NCBI GenBank assembly: GCA_015680685.1
Contig: MNCI01034697.1
Coordinates: 1,718,851-1,759,967 of the forward strand
DNA length: 41,117 nucleotides
Direction of reading: 5' to 3'
DNA from: Gnetum montanum
Lineage: Eukaryota > Streptophyta > Gnetopsida > Gnetales > Gnetaceae
The first letter of the stretch is position 1. The number at the start of each line of letters is the position of its first letter. The position numbers were made by a program, and so were the translations under genes. Below the pieces are notes generated by a model. It was not told the DNA's origin, did no database searches, and saw nothing but the letters and a program-made list of their open reading frames with translations. Below, in pieces: positions 1 to 11,429 of the stretch.

Positions 1-310
1 GACTATAAACTAGCATAGCACATCTTCCATGATGCTAAAACTAGCACAACATTCATTTGCTACAATGCTAAAACTCACATGGTCTTTTGCCACGATGCTA
101 AACTGGCACAACTCATTCTTGGGTCATGACATTAAACTAGCACAACAATATTCATTTGCTATGATGCTAAACTAGCACAACATTTAGTAGCTATGATGCT
201 AAACTGGAATGACATTCGTCCACTATCATGCTAAACTGGCACATAGAAGTATGCTAGGAATATAAACTAGCACACCATCGTCTACCAAGACCTTAAACTA
301 GGTTTACCAT
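1..310 (+). repeat. Short tandem repeat, TAAACTAGCACA type
   Basis: About nine degenerate units of roughly 30-40 bp share the core taaactagcacaac preceded by atgatgc or similar. No long ORF crosses them. The same kind of unit, with a core of (T)TAAACTNG, occurs just behind the protease ORF of element C (35,603-35,730) and, in reverse complement, at several points in element B. This stretch may therefore be the corresponding part of another relative whose protease lies left of the window. That placement is inference. Confidence 0.75.
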
Positions 311-313
311 CAG

Positions 314-680
314 TCATGCATAATTCCACAAGTAAGCGAGCAAAAATAATTCTAACTCCCTCTCCCCCACTCTTTTTTGCACCACATGGATGGGGATACT
401 ATAGTCCCAGAATGGAACACCTACCATTGGTTTGACCTTTGGATAATTTGCAGCATTATGACCCCTTTTCATTTTGATGATTTTTTGAGCTCTTGCCATT
501 GCTTCAACCTTTGGAGCACTTGCAACATTATGACCCCTCATCATTTTGCTGATTTTGTGAACTCTTGCCATCGGTTTGGAATTTGGAGCATTTGCAGCAT
601 CATTGCCCCCTAGCATTTCACTAGCTTTGTAAGTGCTTGCAACTGGCATAGCCTTTGGATCACTTGTAACATCATCACCC
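314..680. repeat. 72-bp minisatellite open on both strands
   Basis: Three to four units of about 72 bp start near 431, 503, 575 and 648, with the shared word tttggancacttgcancat. The period is a multiple of three. The minus strand is open for 111 codons (649-314), with a repeated 24-residue unit built around APKxxxMARxxKIxKMxRG. The plus strand is open from 377 to 613. The product would be very basic and matches no family I know. It could be a repeat-derived ORF without function, or part of an antisense extra ORF like the one in element B. Confidence 0.6.
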
Positions 681-1789
681 CTAGCATTTTTATTTTCATG
701 TCATGTTTTTTGTGTTCCTTCTTGTCTTCTCAGATTTTTTTTTGCAAGATGAAGCCCTGAGATAGTTGTGCAAAGATGCCTCTCATCGTAGTAGCAAGTC
801 ACCACATTGTTCTGATGTGCATAATTAGACTAGCCAAGCCTCTCAAGAGTGCACATCCCTACTACCCCATTATAGCCTACCCACATGCATTCCTATATCT
901 GCATACCCTTGCAGTCCCTTGCATATTCAATGATTGCAAACCCCTCTAACACACATGTACTGTGAACACATGACATCCTTTTCAAGTCAAATTGTAGAAC
1001 CTAAGGCGAGCATAACATAAGTTGTCTCATGGGGAGCCTTCGTTGGCTAGTTAAAGCCTAGGAAGATATAACACAAGTCATCCTAGGTTGGAACCACTTT
1101 TCCTATAGATGTAATGCAGTTTTGTAAGCATTAAAGCAAAGCCCATCTAATGGCACGTAGTCCACTTGATGGAAAGCACCCCACAGCTAGCATTTAGCAA
1201 TATGTAGAACCCAAAGTAGGTTCATCCCATAGCAATAAAAAAATTAAAAAAATAAAAAACATAAAAGAAAAAGAAAAAAGAAAAAACAAAAATAAAGCAA
1301 AAAATAGAAAAGAGCAAAGGGGGAAAAGCATGTCCACAAGCAAATCAGCAAAGCTATAATTTTGCAATCAATCTAGCCCTAAATCCACACTAACTCTTTC
1401 ATGAGAACTTTGATGAGAGGTCAACATTTTTAGAGGCAAGTGACCCTGGTGCCATGGTCATTGTTAGCCATGTTGACTCTGCATCCTGCATCATGGTACC
1501 CTTTTTGCACTTCATCTCTCCTTTTACCCCTAGCAAGTTACCTATACCTTTTACTCTTAGCATACTACTATTTACAGCACTCTTGAGCATGGTGCAATGA
1601 CATCCAATCAAGTATTGATGAACATTGTTGGTGCCAAGCTTGCTATGGTGTTTTGTCATTCTTTTTCAATGTCTCTTAGGCCACTCCTCCAAACATCAAC
1701 AAACAGGGGCAAGGAAATACCACCAAATTTGGGCTACAACTTCTTCATTGTAAATTTACCTAAGTGTTAGCATAAGGTCACTTTCTGCA
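681..1789. other. Unassigned sequence with an A-rich tract
   Basis: No coding domain is visible on either strand. Bases 1,236-1,330 are a strongly A-rich tract broken by single other bases. Its position behind a short tandem repeat resembles the AT-rich stretch behind the repeats in element C. The small ORF at 1,399-1,659 has no recognisable motif. Confidence 0.5.
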
Positions 1790-2690
1790 AATTTTTCTAA
1801 GTGCTGGGACTATGCTCTCCACTACCCTACAGCATATTTAGCCTAGTGGAGAGCATAGTTAGCTCAAAAGCTAATTTTTTGGCAATTTTGTCTAAGTGTC
1901 ATCACAAAGCATGAAGTTGCAAATTTTTCTAAGTGTTGGGAGTACAGTCTCCAGTGTCCTAGAGTATAGTCAGCTTAGTAGAGAGCATAGTCAACACCAA
2001 AGGTCAAATTTGTAGATTTTTCTAAGTGTTAAGACAATAGCTGTAGATTTTTATTAGTGATAAGACAACAATTGCAAAATTTTTGAAGTGTTGAGACTAC
2101 ACTCTTCATTGCCCTGGAGTGTAGTTAAGCATATTTAGTAGGGAGATCTAGTTTTGCAAAAATTTTCTAAGTGTTGAGACTACTCTCTCCACTACCCTGG
2201 AGCATAGTCAACTAGAAGCAAGTTTTTTGTAAGTTTTAACAAGTGTTAGGACTATGCTTGACCTTAATTGGAAGTGTAGTCAACCTTTTGTGGAGAGTGT
2301 AGTTAGCACATAGCCACATTTTTGCAAAATTTTCTGAGTGTTGGACTAGGCTCTCCCTTAGTCCAAAGTGTAGTCAAGAGTGATCTACTAGAATATTCTC
2401 CAAAGGACTTGATAATGTAGCACTAGCATTCAACTTAGCTCTAACTCACCTCTAGCAAGAAAAATGCATTTTTTTACCCCTTTTGTGCCCAAAATTGTAA
2501 CTATGCTCAACCCCACACAAGATAGTGGAGACCATAGTCCTGGAGTGTAGTCTCCAAAGTTGCATTTTTTTAGGTATAATGCAATCCTCTTAGCATACCT
2601 ACATGTATTTGGGAGTGTATTCATTGTCTCGTAGAATCCAGTAGAGTACATCAGAGCATAACACCGCTAGCCTCAGTGGAGATTGTAGTT
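1790..2690. repeat. Minisatellite with ACTATGCTC/GAGCATAGT dyads
   Basis: A phrase of the form tttctaagtgttgggactatgctctccac recurs, irregularly spaced by 75-155 bp, with cores near 1,807, 1,938, 2,093, 2,175, 2,249 and 2,342. Several units also carry the reverse complement gagcatagtc, so they could fold into hairpins. A related phrase persists to about 2,560. No protein is encoded. The layout (a repeat unit carrying a dyad word) parallels the arrays in elements B and C, but the word differs. Confidence 0.7.
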
Positions 2691-3390
2691 GGGTGATAGC
2701 ATATTCCTAACTGTCCCCTCTACCACGTGGTAGTTCCTTCACATTTCATGTTAAACCTAGTCCAATAAATACCCATGCCCTTAACATTTCTAGGGTTGGA
2801 AAAATTGAGAATTAGATGAGTTATCAAATTCAAAGGCACATCAATGAACCAAGAAGAAAGAAAAAAGTTGCATACCACCGTAGCTCACTGCAGGACATTG
2901 CAGCCCATGATACACCATGGTGACCAACCTGACAATTGTAGATACCCTAGTGAACACTAGTCTTCATAGCTAGACACCTCTGAGATTGTGAGTATGATCT
3001 CCATTATGCCTATTATATATCATGTACCTTCTAACCCCTTTTTGTGTTAACTACACTCAACCCCATTTGGGGTGGTGTTTTGCTTCTCTCTTTTGCATTT
3101 TCCACATCTCCTTTTCATTTTTCACTACTTTGAGCACATATTCATATTACAACTATACTTTGGCTGTAGTCCTCACATGTTGACACTTCTGTTTTGTGCT
3201 GAAACCCTTAATTATGCTCAGCATGAACACTTAGCATAATTTTGCATTACATTTGGTAAGTCCCCATTTGATTGACAAGACTGTTCAGGGCACCCTATCT
3301 CTACCTCTAGTAGGCCCTCACGTAGACTTGGGATTAGGTTGTGTGTCTATGAACCCCTCATTGTTCTAGCTGTTGACATTTTCAGTCACT
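2691..3390. other. Unassigned, no coding signal
   Basis: I found no retroelement domain or strong repeat here. Reverse transcriptase and RNase H of element A would be expected upstream of its integrase, but I could not read them. Either they are deleted, or element A's preserved part begins near 3,391. Confidence 0.4.
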
Positions 3391-4658
3391 ACATTGACCA
3401 CTTGTCTCAGTTGTGATGGGACAACAAAGAGGAGGAGAACTAAATGTCAGATCAAATTCCTAATGAACTCCTCTTTGCTAGGGCTATAACTAAATAAATT
3501 CTTATTGAAACCAATTGTATGATTACATTCTACCTATTTTCTCACTCAAGAGATGCCACAAGAGTGAAATTATAAGAAGAAATAATAGTTTCTTCACTAG
3601 GTAAGACACTTTATGGAAATCAATGAACACCTTTATAAGGTGTGCATTGATGGCCTAGCTTTTTGGTATGTTCTTGATGTTGATCAACTGTGCATTCTCT
3701 AAGATGCTCATGAGGGCACTTTTGGGGGCCACTATGCTAGAAGATGCACGATCATTAAGATCCTCATGGTAAGATATTATTGGCTAACATTTTTCAAAGA
3801 TGCTCACCACTTTATCTACTCTTGTGAATGCTACCAATGTGATGGTGAAATGATTGATGATTGTATGGAGCAACCTTAGTAGTGGATTCAACCATTGGAG
3901 CCCTTTAGTATTTGGGGCATTGACTTCATGGATTCCATCATACCCATGTTGAATGGAAATGTGTACATCATAGTCACTATTGACTATTATACAAATTGGG
4001 AAAATGCTATAGCCATCATTGATTGCATAGCTTCTACGATTGCTTGGTTTGCACAACAATATGTTGTAAATAGGTTTGAAGTAGCATGTGTGCTTATTTC
4101 TGATAATGGTACTTATTTTGTAGGTACTACATTTTGGAAACTTATGCAATGCTTGGAGTTTGAACATAAATTAACAACATTGTACCACCCCCAAGTCAAC
4201 AGTCAAGCTGAGGTTACAAATAGGAAAATAATGAAAATACAAACAAGAACCATTAGTAAATATAGAAGAGATTATGCATGAAACTCAATGATGTCCTCTA
4301 GGCCTACTACTCCTCTTGGAAACTTCCTATTGGTTACTCTCCCTATCAGCTTGTGTATGGAAAGTTACCAACTCTTCCCATCCAAGCAGAGCTTTGTAAA
4401 CTATCAATAACTTATGATCTTGGCCTTAACCTAAGCCTAGAACAAAAGGAAAGATTAACGAGCCTCAAATTACTAGATGAGAACTGATTGGTAGCCCTAT
4501 CATCTAAAGAGTTGCACAAGGCATTCAACAAACAATGACAAGATCTTAAAATAACGAAAGGAAATTTTCAACTAGGAGATGGGATCCTCTACTAGAATTC
4601 AACACATGTACCATAAAGAACCAAGTTCCAAACGTTGTGCAAGGGGTCTTATATTATT
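3391..4658 (+). pseudogene. Element A: Ty3/gypsy integrase, broken (first part)
   Basis: Integrase inserts the retroelement cDNA into the genome. An RNase H/integrase linker reading DHLSQL is visible near 3,396. A zinc-binding region follows from 3,703 (DAHEG, GGHYARR, YYWLTFFKDAH, then a C..C pair). The catalytic core has WGIDFMD, SDNGTYFV and a glutamate in NSQAEVTNR, with exactly 35 residues between the second D and the E, so the D,D(35)E triad is present. Stops occur near 3,874 and at 4,279, and a frameshift precedes the C-terminal module (GNFQLGDGIL near 4,560). The frame stops abruptly at 4,658, where element B is inserted, and resumes at 26,238. Confidence 0.85.
4654..4658. repeat. Target-site duplication of element B, left copy (ttatt)
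   Basis: These five bases sit directly outside the TG end of B's left LTR. The matching copy outside the right LTR is ttatc (26,233-26,237), one base different. Five base pairs is the usual duplication for Ty3/gypsy integrases. Confidence 0.75.
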
Positions 4659-6151
4659 TGTTGCAACCAAAAATCTCAACCATTGGAAAGCTAAGGATTC
4701 TTAGTTGCAAACAACCTTAACCTTGAATCTCGAGGGCCTTCGAGAAAAATGGAATTTAGGGTGTCCTAGACAGTCTAATAAATCATCTAAGGACTTTGGG
4801 AAAGGGGGGGGGGGGGGGCAAAAGGGGTTGTGAAAAAAAAATGTAAAAATTGTAGATCTAAGAAATCAAAGAGAATACAAATTACACACAAAATGAAACT
4901 ATAAAATTTATTAAATAAATACAGAATGAGTTTATAGGTGTGTAAAAAATTTGTGTCTAAGAGGAGGGTAAGGGGGGTTCACTTGCATGGGGGTTTAGAG
5001 CCCATTAAAGCCACGAGCAACTCCATGATCCAATATCTTGGCCACTCCTGATGCTATCAAACCTCCTTTGCCACCACTCCAGATCTATAATGTTGGTCAC
5101 TGCTAGGGTTGAGAAATTTAAAGGAGTTGCCAAAATGCTCCACATTGGGATTTGGTAATTCCTGGGATTAGTGTTGACACCTAGGGTTCACAAATCCTAA
5201 GGAGGGTAATAGAAGTAACAAGGTTACAATGGTTCTATGTTGGTAGGCCCCAAGAAACTATGTTTCTGCTAGGTAGCAAAAGCTCTTGAATGCTAAAGAT
5301 GCCAAATGCTCAGAAATGCCAAAAATGTGGAACCTTGAAGTGGTGCATGGATTCGGTTTTTATAGGTTTTCTTGGCCTTGATTGGGGCTGCAAATTAGCT
5401 ACAAATGGTTGACAGATTGGCTGCAAATTTCTACCATGTTTACGAGGTAAGCATCCAAAATCTAGGAGGTTATCATATTTGGAAAGTTTCATGCCCCCAT
5501 GACCATTCTATTTATCAAAAATAGTAATAGGGGTACACCTTCCACACTAGGCCTTTTACCTTCCTTGCTAGAGTGTCTAGTCAATGTTGAAGTGCATGAA
5601 GTATCAAAATATGATTCTTGCCACTTCCACACTAGGGGGCAGGTATCAACGTTGAGGGAGGATGAAAACTTTAATGCTGGGGATGAAGCCAAATCCCTCT
5701 ATGCTAAGCATTACTTCTTTCCACACTAGGGGTAGGTGAGATCTACCTCCCTACATCCCTCCATGTTGGTTTTGACTCCTCTACACTAAGGGTAGGTGAC
5801 ATAAATTCATCTATGTTGGAAGTAGGTGAGATCTATCCCCTATAGGTGTTTCTAGGGTAAAAGAAGTTACACCCCTCATAAAACCCATCAATTTTCCATT
5901 TTTGGCATTCCAAAAGGCATTATGACCCCCAAAGCCAAAATATAGATAATACATAACCTTTTTCACTTTGGAAATAAGGCTTTGACCACTTATGAGGAAT
6001 GTTTTTTAGTACCAAAAGTATGAAATCCGTGAGATTGCACCTCATGGGTTACAATCTTTATGTTTGCAATGAAGTTTTGCCTAAGGTTTCATGGGGTGAG
6101 GGCTATATAATGAAAAAATGGTTACAACATGAAAATTTTGGTGGTGTTTCA
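4659..6151 (-). repeat. Element B 3' LTR (1,493 bp)
   Basis: This is a direct repeat of 24,752-26,232. It starts tgttgcaa and ends ggtggtgtttca on the plus strand, so both strands show TG...CA. It contains a run of 15 G (4,804-4,818) that is absent from the other copy. Near 5,537, 5,629, 5,720 and 5,781 it carries the words ccacactagg or ctacactaag about 60-100 bp apart, and ccatgttgg near 5,762. These words also occur in B's internal 188-bp array. Confidence 0.9.
5355..5366 (-). promoter_or_regulatory. TATA-like box in B LTR (cctataaaaacc)
   Basis: The minus strand reads cctataaaaacc at an LTR position suited to the U3/R border. The equivalent place in the 5' LTR (near 25,446) has decayed to ctattaaaacc. 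The position relative to transcription start cannot be measured from sequence alone. Confidence 0.45.
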
Positions 6152-6155
6152 ATGG

Positions 6156-6164
6156 CTTCTCTTT
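6156..6164 (-). promoter_or_regulatory. Polypurine tract candidate of element B
   Basis: The minus strand reads aaagagaag four bases before the 3' LTR, the place where plus-strand DNA synthesis is primed in LTR elements. The tract is short, so the call rests mainly on position. Confidence 0.45.
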
Positions 6165-7147
6165 GTTGGTGTTTGGAGCATTGACTTGAGGGACACCAAC
6201 AAAGAATACAAAACACCACTATAGGTCCACCACCAATGTTTCCTCTCCATGCTTGATCCAACCATGTCAAACCATGTTGAAGAGTTCTTGAGATGATGGA
6301 GTAAGGCCATGATGAAAAAATGGTAATGAGGTCATGAAAAAATGGTTATGAGGGCTAACAGTGCATTCCAAATGTTGGCACCATGGTTATAGTACTACAT
6401 CAACACATAGATCAATTGATATAACATTGGCACTTCATGTTTTGAAGTGTGGTTCACTTAGCAAAAACGTTTGCGGAAACATCACATATCTCTAAGGTTT
6501 CTTTGGACATTAGGCTCCTTCATTTACATGTTTGGAGACATAGCTTTGACTCTTTGGTTATTTTCATTGGCAATTTGTGTCCCCATTTTTTTTTGTTGTG
6601 GTGAAACCCTCATTGGGTTTCATTGTCAAAGCCATGTTTGATATGGTTTTCTTATTGAGTGAGTTGTATTACACTAAATAGACTTGGGGGTTTTCCCATT
6701 AGATGAGATGTGTTATGTTTGATGGGCTTAATGCTTTTCCATTGAATGAGGTGTGTTACATTCAAGTGGACTTGAAAATGGATCATGATGAAGGAATGTC
6801 ATATGATCATAGTGCATGGACATTGACATAAGTTAACATTGTTTCCCAAGATATGGAAGGTTATACTTAGGCTATGGAGATGGGCTCAAGAAGTGATGTT
6901 AGAGGGAGGGTGATGAATGTGAGGTAAGCACTCTTAGTAGGACCAACCCACTGAATCTCGTGCATTAAGGTCATGTGGTGACTTGTTGCTATGATGAGCT
7001 ACATCTCTGTGATGATTCCCAGGCATCACCTTAGAAACATAACTTCAAGAAGATAAGAAAACTAAGCAAAGAAAGAATGCTATAATATTACTATGCATAG
7101 AGGCCATACAAAGAATAAAAAAAAGCGACCCTAGTCACCAATGCTAC
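6165..7147 (-). other. Element B 3' untranslated region
   Basis: This lies between the integrase end and the 3' LTR. No coding domain is visible. An inverted repeat (tttgttggtgt near 6,162 and acaccaacaaag near 6,193) lies next to the LTR. The rest is undistinguished. Confidence 0.5.
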
Positions 7148-7236
7148 TAGTTTAAGGCTTTGGTAGGCCTTGGTATCAATTTAAGATCATAGTGGACTAT
7201 GTTGCCGATTTAAGGCCTTGACAGGTCATGGTAAAG
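7148..7236 (-). repeat. ~30-bp tandem repeat, three units, behind integrase
   Basis: On the plus strand three units begin agtttaaggc, atttaagatc and atttaaggcc, each followed by a variant of the phrase ttgacaggtcatggt. The same unit recurs upstream of pol (11,005-11,067, and once near 11,320) and downstream of protease (20,543-20,765). Every coding block of B is therefore bordered by it. Confidence 0.75.
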
Positions 7237-7291
7237 TAGGTTTTCTTGTTGATGGTTGTTGATATCATGGTTGCTATAGGCTACGTGTAGG

Positions 7292-8435
7292 TCACATGTA
7301 ATAAGGCTTTAGATAAGAATGGTTGATCAAATTGGGAAACTCATTCCCATCCATGTCTACAATCCTAAATGCTACATTGTCGTAGGCTCTGGTAATAAGG
7401 AACAATCCTTCTTGGTTGGCTGAGGATTTATTCACATGCTCATGGATGGCTTTGAGAACCAGGTCATCCTTCTTGATCTTACACTTGGTCAAGTTATGAT
7501 GGCATTGCTATTTCTACCTCTCTTGATAGTGCTCAACATGGGCAAGAACTTGCATACATTGCTCTTCCATGGAGTCTAGGTCTATTGTCCACAACTCCTT
7601 ACTTTGTTCATCATTGATGAAGTCAGTCAGGGTCACTTGAAGTGATGGTAGATGCAATTCAAGAGGTAAAATCGCTTCATAACCATAAACCAAGCTATAA
7701 GGTGTTACACTAGTTACCATATGATAAGTTGTACGATAGGCCCAAAGTGCATGAACAAGCTACTTATGCCATTTTTACTTAATATTGTTGAGCATCTTCT
7801 TGAGCAAGTTGATGATCGTGTTATTGCTTGCTTTTGCTTGTCCATTAGCTTGAGGGTAATAAGGCAATGAGAAAGAATGCTCAATGCCTAGCTTGTGATA
7901 GAAATCATTTGTTTCTTGGCTATTAAATTATTGTCTATTGTTTGTAACTATGGTCATGTGTATGCCAAAATAGGCTACAATGTTATCCAAGATGAATTTA
8001 CAGACTTTTTTAGATGTAGTCTTCCTTAGGGGAATAACTTCAACCCACTTAGTAACATATTCGATTGTGATGATGATGAAGCTATGTCTTGTAGAAGACT
8101 TAGGCATTATAGGCCCAATGATATCCAAACCCCATCATTGAAATAGCTAGGTTATCTGAGTGGTATGTAATTTAGTTAGTGGTACATGTGTAAGGTTGCT
8201 ATGCCATTGGCATGTGTCATAGTGCTTAATCTTTTGCAGGTAGTTGCTTTTCATATGGGGCTAGTAGTAGTGTAACTATCTAATCTTAGTAGTCATAGCT
8301 CTAGGTCCTATATGTACCCCACAAATACCCTTGTGAACCTACTATAGGATTGTTCTAGCTTTAGCTTTGCCCAAGTACTTTAGTAATATGTCATTGTAGG
8401 ATCATCGACATAAGGTGTTATCGCCTACCATGACA
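7292..8435 (-). pseudogene. Element B integrase
   Basis: The N-terminal zinc region is readable upstream of 8,128 (CGVHIGPRAMTTKI, YYWPHM, CDTCQWHS on the minus strand). The core follows with DIIGP, TKWVEVIPLRK and YYPQANGQ. Then comes a C-terminal part: TPYSLVYGYEAILPLE near 7,700 and a GLFLI...FPNLINHSYLKPYY end at 7,292. The second catalytic aspartate is replaced (VTNNRQ where SDNG or TDNG is usual), and the glutamate behind YYPQANGQA reads as lysine, so two of the three catalytic residues are lost. Stops break the frame, but all open pieces (8,128; 7,720; 7,492) share one frame. It differs clearly from the integrase of element A. Confidence 0.88.
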
Positions 8436-9480
8436 TACTATTTTGATCGTTTACATATAATGTCCTTTTGAGTAGTAGTTAGGCATTGTGAGGATTCATC
8501 ATGCATAAGGTAAAATTTAATATCATCATACCATTCCATTACAGGAGTAGTATGAACTACAACCATAAAGGTATCCTTAGCACTTTGCGTGATGGGGATA
8601 GCACAGTCCATAGTTAAGGTGGGTAACTTACTAAACACATCTATCATCACACTAAGGGCTAATGTTAAAATTACATTAGATATGATGCTCTCATTTTGGG
8701 GTATGTGTTGGATATCAAAATATGTAATTTGTCGTAACAATTGCTTCCCTAGGTCACAGTAATGTTGTAAATGTTTGGCTTTACATGCATAGACCTTGGT
8801 CACTTAGTTAACCATAGGTTGGAAATCACCTTTAATCATTAATTGCTTGATTCCTAGGTCACTAGCTACCATAATTCCTTTGATTAAACCTTCATACTTC
8901 ACTATGTTGATGGCACATGAAAACTCAAAACAATAGGCAAGGATCAAATTTCACCAAATGGAAATGTTATGATGGTAGTAACACTGGCCTCATTGGTAGT
9001 TGAAGCTCCATCAAAGTGCATGAACACCTCATAGCCCTTAGGCACTTGGCTAACGGTGTTAATATGTTCATCTTAGTATCTATGGTTGTATTTTCATCAA
9101 TAGGTGAAATAGTGAGTTGTATGACTATAGCTTGACCTTTTGTTGAGGACTAATAGATGTAACAAAGGTCAAAATCCATAGTTATGGCTTTCCATTGGGT
9201 TATATGGCTACTTTTTAAAATGTTGGTCATTATGTCTTTGAGCATGTTATCTTTGCAAATGACATTGACTTGGCTCCTAAGGAGGTAAAGGCTCCACTTC
9301 TTCAATGAGAAGATTAGTTCTAGACAATTCTTCTCCACTTTAGTGTATTGGGTCTTGTGGGTAACTAATCCATGGCTAAGGTAGTTTACTGACATCTCTA
9401 CTTCATCATCATATTTCTGATAGAGAAGAGAGACGATGGACGTTTTAAAGATAGCAAGGTAGATGTAAAATAGTTTACCT
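8436..9480 (-). pseudogene. Element B tandem RNase H regions
   Basis: The first region (9,480-9,150) is the usual Ty3/gypsy RNase H remnant directly behind RT, with HKTQYTKVEKNCLELIFSLKKW-type sequence split over 9,395-9,150. A second RNase H fold follows at about 9,040-8,700: FDGAS near 9,010, KYEGLIKGI and KGDFQPMVN in order give the aspartate-glutamate-aspartate pattern. An additional archaeal-like RNase H behind the native one is a known mark of the Tat lineage. Several in-frame stops break it. The part at 8,803-8,438 links into integrase. Confidence 0.75.
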
Positions 9481-10300
9481 TCTTGTGGAGGATAGGTTGT
9501 TGGTAATTGTGAAAACTCTTGCTTAAGGTTTTCAAAGGCCTACTAGCATTAAGCCATACACTCATAGTAAATCCCTTTCTTAAGCAAGTGTTTCATGGGT
9601 TGTAACTTATCTATAAGCTTAGCAATAAACCTACAAATAAATTGTAATCTACCTTGTAATCCCTAAAGCTCCTTAAGGTTGATAGGCACTACTAATTTGG
9701 ATATGACATTAAACTTATCAGGATTAACACAAATCCTTACTTCAAATACTACAAAGCTAAGCATCTTATCAATTTTGATATCAAAGATACACTGCTTAGG
9801 ATTAAGTCTAAGTTTGAACTTAAGGCATCACTTGAGTACAAGATCTAGGTCATTAACATAGTCACTAATCACTTTGGACTTAATGACTATATCATCTATG
9901 TAATAATTGAGCAAACGTAGCATGTAATCACTAAAGATATAGATCATGACTCTTTAGTAGGTTGCTTCCATGTTCTTAAGGCCAAAGGACATCATTGTAT
10001 AGCAAAAGGTACCCCAAGGGGTCATGAAGGTTGTGCTAAGTTGGTGCTCCAGGTTGATCCTAATTTGGTTGTCTCCCAAGAATCCATCTATAAAGGACAA
10101 TAAGGCATGTCCAACTGTAGCATTGGTAAGTTGATTAATACTAGGTAAAGGAAAGTCATCCTTGATGATCAATTTATTTAGGTCTCAGAAATCGATGAAA
10201 ATACTAATACTTCCATTTTTCTTAGGGATTACCACTACATTGCACACCCATTTTGCATATTCAAAAGCTTAGATGAACCCTTCTTGGTAGAGTTTTGAGA
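9481..10300 (-). pseudogene. Element B reverse transcriptase
   Basis: RT copies the element's RNA into DNA. On the minus strand FIDF.DLNK and DDFPLPSINQL occur near 10,230-10,120, then TPWGTFCYTMMSFGLKN, then the catalytic YIDD box at 9,902-9,891 inside YYIDDIVIKSK. The thumb and connection region (LQGRLQFICRFI, LQPMKHLLKKG) continues to about 9,560. The catalytic aspartates survive, but several stops, one right behind EATY near 9,954, kill the frame. Confidence 0.88.
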
Positions 10301-10764
10301 TGTCATCACAAACTACTAAGGCTAAATTAGGTCTAATCTTGCACACTTTTTACCTAATTGGTCTAATGCTAGTGTCTAGTAGGATGTTGTGTTGTACTAG
10401 GCATATGTCTAGGCCTAACATATCTTCATATGACAAAGTGAAAGCCTTACTATTGCCTTGTAGTACCTTGGTTATGTCTTCAGCTTATTGAGGTTCCAAT
10501 GAGGAACTTAGTTTTAGTGTTTTCTCCTTACCACTTTGTTGTGACAAGAACCTCAACCAGAGGATCTTTAGTTATGTCTTCGGCCTCTAGGTCAAGGGTT
10601 TTGACTAGGTTTTCAAGCCATTCTAGAGATTTCTCTATTGATATTACACAATCGACAAGACTCTCAGGCTCAAGATCTATGCAATCAGGGTTAATATACC
10701 ATTCTACATCATGATGGGGTTCATGTAGGCACAAAGGAAAATTGATCTACTTCCAAGTACTCAT
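10301..10764 (-). pseudogene. Element B start of the pol frame, before RT
   Basis: The minus-strand reading INPDCIDLEPESLV...KTLDLEAEDITKDPLVE aligns by eye with the start of pol in element C (39,306 onward: INSRCLDPPTYDNLV...KSLDLKADNIIEDPLAE). This conserved stretch therefore marks the beginning of the second coding block in both elements. A frameshift lies between it and the RT motifs. Upstream of about 10,764 the coding signal vanishes. Confidence 0.7.
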
Positions 10765-11429
10765 ACTTTAATCCTACATGTCAACCAAAAGCATATTAAG
10801 TGGCATCTTTGTAGAAGTAAATAAACAATGCTAAAATGTTATAAAATTATGCAAATACATGTTATTATAATGCAAGCAAGGTCATCCAAGGCTATGAATA
10901 TAGTAGAAATAAACAAAAAAATTGCAACAAGGGCCAAATAAAGGTCAAACAAAGCGAAGTACAAGAAATAAGGCTACACGTGGTCAACAAAGGTCATGGT
11001 TTTTTCCTAGTTTAAGGCCATAGTTGACCATGATCCTACTTTAAAGTCTTAACAGACTATGGTCACATGCTATCAAATTGTGGTTAGGGAAGGTGAAACT
11101 CCACATCCAATGCCAATTAAAGGCTAGAAAAGGATATATAAATTATAGTTTAGAGAATCCAAGGCTAACATATTAAGATAGGAAGTAGTAGAGGGGTTGA
11201 ATAAGGTTAACAATGCATAATAGATCATGATTTGATAAGAAAAGGCCCTAAATAAGGCAAAGTGGAATATATATGGTGAATATTGGTCAAAACATGGTAA
11301 AAAAGGGTTAGATTCTACTAATTTCAGGCCTTAGTGGACCATGGATCAAGGCTAAAAGGGTCATGGACTAGTTTGAGCATTAATCAAGGTTTTTTCTAGG
11401 TAATTTGGGGTAAAAAAGTAAGGGTTTTA
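10765..11429 (-). other. Gap of element B, pol-proximal part with ~30-bp repeats
   Basis: Non-coding. It contains an A-rich stretch on the plus strand (10,900-10,990). Two units of the agtttaaggccatagttgac repeat lie at 11,005-11,067, with a single unit near 11,320-11,350. On the element's own strand this is a T-rich run just before the pol frame, as an intron acceptor region would look. No acceptor could be fixed. Confidence 0.55.
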
